Assembly (NCBI GenBank): GCA_027451565.1
Contig: DAIDJC010000138.1
Location: 1 to 8,494, forward strand
From: Limisphaerales bacterium
GTDB lineage: Bacteria; Verrucomicrobiota; Verrucomicrobiia; Limisphaerales; UBA11358
Direction of reading: 5' to 3'
Length of the DNA: 8,494 nucleotides
Shown: in pieces, positions 6,556 to 8,494 of the stretch
Position numbering within the stretch: position 1 is the first letter of the stretch
How the letters are laid out: each line of letters opens with the position of its first letter
The notes under the pieces: generated by a model
Database searches by the model: none
Seen by the model: only the letters and a program-made list of their open reading frames with translations
Told to the model about the DNA's origin: nothing
Translations under genes and position numbers: made by a program

Positions 6556-6650
6556 GCTACGATGGAAGTGGAAAACGGAAACCCCAGCATTTGCGAAAAT
6601 GTTGCCGAATTAAGACTGCCTCGAAAAGTGTGCTGAATTTGCATCGTAGC
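6556..6650. repeat. 95-bp segment bounded by inverted repeats (MITE-like candidate)
   Basis: The left end begins GCTACGATGGAA (6556-6567). The reverse complement of the right end (6650-6639) begins GCTACGATGCAA, so 11 of 12 positions match as terminal inverted repeats. There is no ORF worth the name and no clear target-site duplication at the flanks. It could be a small non-autonomous element or part of a larger structured RNA or repeat. Confidence 0.4.
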
Positions 6651-6682
6651 GATTTAGCGTCCGGCAGGATGGTAACGGCTTG

Positions 6683-6719
6683 GCCTTGGTTACGGCTCTG
6701 GCAGGGAGCCAACCAGGGT
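6683..6719. repeat. 37-nt near-complete hairpin (REP-like or structured RNA relic)
   Basis: CCTTGGTT (6684-6691) pairs with AACCAGGG (6711-6718) allowing one G-U pair. After a 2-nt bulge, GGCTC (6694-6698) pairs with GAGCC (6706-6710). The loop is about 5-7 nt. No T-run follows on either strand, so a terminator is unlikely. Its size fits a REP palindrome or a stem of an IS-encoded RNA, but neither identity is shown. Confidence 0.45.
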
Positions 6720-6838
6720 GCGCGGCCCAGGCAGCCAAACGACCAAGAACACGGTTTGTGAGCCATTTACAAGGCTACGGCGCTGTTGGCGACGGTACTC
6801 GGTTAAAGAGGACATGAAGGAAAAGGGCGACGGCGCTG

Positions 6839-6940
6839 ACGGCACTTTACGATGCGAGCGCGGCAAGAAAATGAGTGAGTATGACGCCAGCGAGCGGTTT
6901 CGGACGATAAGTCGGCAAAAAACGGCACTTTTTTACGATG
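6839..6940 (+). repeat. Direct repeat pair ACGGCAC-T(n)-ACGATG
   Basis: ACGGCAC, a T-run and ACGATG occur at 6839-6854 (three T) and 6922-6940 (six T), about 83 bp apart. The second copy lies just beyond the point where similarity of the IS110 transposase ends (about 6958). Confidence 0.6.
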
Positions 6941-6957
6941 AGAATTCGGTACTTAAC

Positions 6958-7918
6958 AGCCAGTGCCTTGGTGGCCACAACCGTGCCGGTTTTGGCCGCC
7001 TTGCGGTCAAACCATTTCCGGCACTGCTCATCATAGCGCTTGGCAAAGTTCGCCGCCTCCACGAACGCCCAAGCCAGGTATTTGTTCCCGCATTTTTGAT
7101 TGTTATCGCCCTTCTTTTTACCGTTGCTGAACCGCTTGGAATCAACGGTCCGGCAATAACTGGCAAAATTCCCCGCGCTTTTCAACCGCCGTTTACAACC
7201 GCCCCATTTCGCCGATTTCCATCGTCATGGTCATGCCCCAAATGCGTCCCACGCCCGGCAGCGTCTGGAGCGGTTTATAACAAGGCAGTTCCCGGGCGCT
7301 GGCCAGCACCGTCCGCTCGATCGTGGCAATGCTCTGGTCCAGTTGATCCATGTGCGCCTTTTGCAGTGTGGCGATGAGACCGTTGGCGGGATGTTCGTAA
7401 AGCGTCTGGGCCTCCGCCACCTCCCAACCCTTGAGTCGGCTCAGGCTCATGGCCTGCCCGGTCGTGCGCGTGTAGAGGCTTTTGAAACTGAGCATCATCG
7501 CGGTGCGTTGATGGACCAGGCCCATGCGCCGGCGCAACAAATCCCGCACCGGTCGCAGTTGCGCGTCGTAAATGTAGCCCGTGGGGAGAATGTTCAGCCG
7601 CTGCAACTCCGCCAGAAAGTACGCGTCGTTCTTGTCGTCGTCGTGCTTGATGCCGCTGTACTGCTCAATCTGCGCCGGGTTGGCCAGCACGACCGGATAG
7701 GAGCGCGCCCGCAAGCCGTCCACCAGTCAATACCAGTTGTAGGTTGATTCCACGGCGATGCTTTTAACCTGCGCCTTGTAAGGCGCGAGAAAAGCGTCCA
7801 CCAACTCCAAATCACAGGCCAGTTTCTGATGCTTGAGCCGACCGCCGTCCTGGTTCACGAGGCCGGTCACTAGATTGTTGCCATGTAAGTCAATTCCTGC
7901 CATTAGTTGCTTTGTCAT
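6958..7918 (-). pseudogene. IS110-family transposase (DEDD/bridge-RNA type) pseudogene
   Basis: Starts at ATG 7918 with a good AAGGA Shine-Dalgarno sequence 7 nt upstream. The N-terminal RuvC-like DEDD domain is recognisable: GIDLHGN (Asp10), VESTYNWY (Glu57) and HDDDKNDAYFLAEL (Asp95, Asp98). LPTGYI, RDLLRRRMGLV and LPGVGRIWGM follow, then the C-terminal Transposase_20 region with SAGNFASYCR (carrying the expected catalytic serine), NGKKKGDNN, NKYLAWAFVEAA and VVATKALA. Three lesions are visible. An in-frame TGA (7727-7729) sits where the family has Trp in NWYWLVDGL. A 13-nt insertion near 7188-7201 introduces TAA (7193-7195) and shifts the frame. The usual C-terminus after VATKALA is missing; that frame runs on to a stop at 6847 without similarity. 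Active relatives are guided to their targets by an element-encoded bridge RNA. The copy is dead. Confidence 0.93.
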
Positions 7919-8021
7919 ATGTGTTTCCTTTTGGTATCTGTGTTGTTTGTTCTTGCTTCGAACAACAACCTTTTACCGGAAGGAAACCTTCCTATGCCAG
8001 CCCGCCTTTAATGTTTATCAG
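7919..8021. other. Noncoding gap between IS110 relic and pabB, possible IS left end
   Basis: Just over 100 bp containing two inverted repeats. GTTGTTTGTTC (7942-7952) pairs with GAACAACAAC (7960-7969) with one bulged T and a 7-nt loop, and GGAAGG (7978-7983) pairs with CCTTCC (7987-7992) with an AAA loop. In IS110-group elements the noncoding left end upstream of the transposase carries the bridge RNA, so these stems may be what remains of it. The gap is shorter than the roughly 177-nt RNA described for IS621, and no element boundary could be fixed. Confidence 0.35.
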
Positions 8022-8036
8022 TCATTGATGGCGGGC
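8000..8036. repeat. 37-nt hairpin spanning the pabB stop codon
   Basis: GCCCGCC (8000-8006) is the exact complement of GGCGGGC (8030-8036). Inside, AATG (8010-8013) can pair with CATT (8023-8026), leaving a loop of about 9 nt. The pabB stop codon (8024-8022) lies in the inner part. No T-run follows on the minus strand, so it is not a typical intrinsic terminator. Confidence 0.5.
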
Positions 8037-8494
8037 ATGCGGGATGGGCTTGGATTCGTGCAAATCCCCGGTTGATTCCAGCGCTGCCAGAAACCCAGCG
8101 GCTTTCGATGCGGTTTCCTCAAATTCCGCCTCGGGATCCGAGTCTGCCACAATGCCGGCGCCAACATTAAAATAGATCTGCTTGCCGGTCAGCACCGCTG
8201 TTCGAATGGCCACTGACAAACGGCTCGAGGGGTTGAACCCCAGGTACCCAATCGCCCCGCAGTACACACCGCGGGAAACCGGTTCCAATTCATCAATGAT
8301 CTCCATGGCGCGAAACTTGGGGGCGCCGGTGATGCTGCCGCCCGGGAAGCACGAGCACAAGGCGCTCAAGTGGGTTTTTCCGGGTTTTAGCCGTCCTTCC
8401 ACCGATGATACCAGGTGCTGGACTTGGGAGAATTTTTCCAGCGCGGCTAGTGTGGGCACGTGAATGGATCCGAATTCGCAGATCTGACCCAGGT
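8022..8494 (-). CDS. pabB: Chorismate-binding enzyme, aminodeoxychorismate synthase component I (PabB), C-terminal part
   Basis: C-terminal 157 residues of a chorismate-utilising enzyme; the N-terminal part lies beyond the right edge. PabB, with the glutamine amidotransferase PabA, converts chorismate to 4-amino-4-deoxychorismate for folate synthesis. Visible motifs are FSQVQHLVSSVEGRL, CFPGGSITGAPKFRAMEIIDEL, YCGAIGYLGF, VAIRTAVL and GAGIVADSDPEAEFEET, described here as separate pieces of one open frame. The PGGSITGAPK and YCGxIGY forms favour PabB over TrpE, which usually has xAGTLSGAPK and YGGAVGY. After the usual end (AAGFLAAL) there is an unusual polar tail of 17 residues ending HARHQ, encoded partly in a hairpin beside the IS110 relic. 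TrpE or another chorismate-binding paralogue is the alternative. Confidence 0.8.
   Translation of the reverse strand, partial: LGQICEFGSIHVPTLAALEKFSQVQHLVSSVEGRLKPGKTHLSALCSCFPGGSITGAPKFRAMEIIDELEPVSRGVYCGAIGYLGFNPSSRLSVAIRTAVLTGKQIYFNVGAGIVADSDPEAEFEETASKAAGFLAALESTGDLHESKPIPHARHQ

Larger units (their letters stand above)
6400..6957. other. Noncoding, repeat- and hairpin-rich region between two transposase relics
   Basis: About 560 bp without a credible gene. The ORFs here are short, lack family similarity or run antisense to the neighbouring relic. The sequence holds a 95-bp inverted-repeat-bounded segment (6556-6650), a hairpin-forming segment (6683-6719), a direct repeat ACGGCACTTT...ACGATG (6839-6854 and 6922-6940), and a local excess of the pentamer TCGTA or its complement TACGA. 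I recognise no tRNA, rRNA or known ncRNA. It is probably decayed mobile-element DNA. Confidence 0.6.

Noticed and set aside
6718..7377. 219-codon plus-strand ORF
   Set aside because: It lies largely antisense to the IS110 transposase relic and shows no recognisable domain; the opposite strand gives clear family motifs.
6400..8021. A new defence or mobile system in the accessory stretch
   Set aside because: Every protein-like segment is a decayed piece of a known family (RAYT, IS110); no intact set of novel genes is present.
8022..8494. Reading the chorismate enzyme as TrpE
   Set aside because: The GGSITGAPK and YCGAIGY forms fit PabB better; TrpE remains possible without the N-terminal part.

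Overview
The window looks like chromosomal DNA of a Gram-negative bacterium. It carries genes for KDO synthesis and for the Lpt lipopolysaccharide transport system, together with an HPr kinase/phosphorylase and a glycogen-type ADP-glucose pyrophosphorylase. The mix of a GlgC resembling cyanobacterial and plant enzymes, a RAYT-type transposase relic, an IS110 relic and a TIGR02574-like antitoxin relic would fit Verrucomicrobiota (Pedosphaera/Limisphaerales-like). That placement is inference from family resemblance and was not tested.

Positions 1-5699 are a compact block read entirely on the minus strand. In order of transcription it holds glgC, kdsA, kdsC, an LptC-like gene, an LptA/OstA-like gene, lptB and hprK (cut by the left edge). 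The kdsC/lptC and lptC/lptA junctions are 4-nt ATGA overlaps, and lptA and lptB are 7 nt apart, so these four are almost certainly cotranscribed and probably translationally coupled. KdsA makes KDO-8-phosphate and KdsC dephosphorylates it to KDO. The LptC/LptA-like proteins and the LptB ATPase belong to the machine that carries finished LPS to the outer membrane. HprK is a regulatory kinase commonly encoded near lpt genes. glgC, at the head, is a carbon-storage gene and a less expected partner. A hairpin plus T-run between kdsA and kdsC may split the block into two transcriptional segments.

Positions 5700-8021 contain no intact gene apart from a possible small ORF. This is a graveyard of mobile and addiction elements: a C-terminally truncated antitoxin-like ORF, a RAYT/Y1 transposase pseudogene with two stop codons and an internal deletion, a 9-bp tandem repeat, about 560 bp of repeat- and hairpin-rich noncoding DNA, and an IS110-family transposase broken by a TGA codon, a 13-nt frameshifting insertion and loss of its C-terminus. 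Two hairpins lie upstream of the IS110 start and one more spans the stop codon of the next gene.

Positions 8022-8494 hold the C-terminal part of a chorismate-binding enzyme, best read as PabB (aminodeoxychorismate synthase component I, folate pathway), also on the minus strand and cut by the right edge.

I found no convincing new multi-gene system. The observations most worth checking are a leucine in place of a conserved active-site histidine in HprK and the structured repeats of the mobile-element zone.
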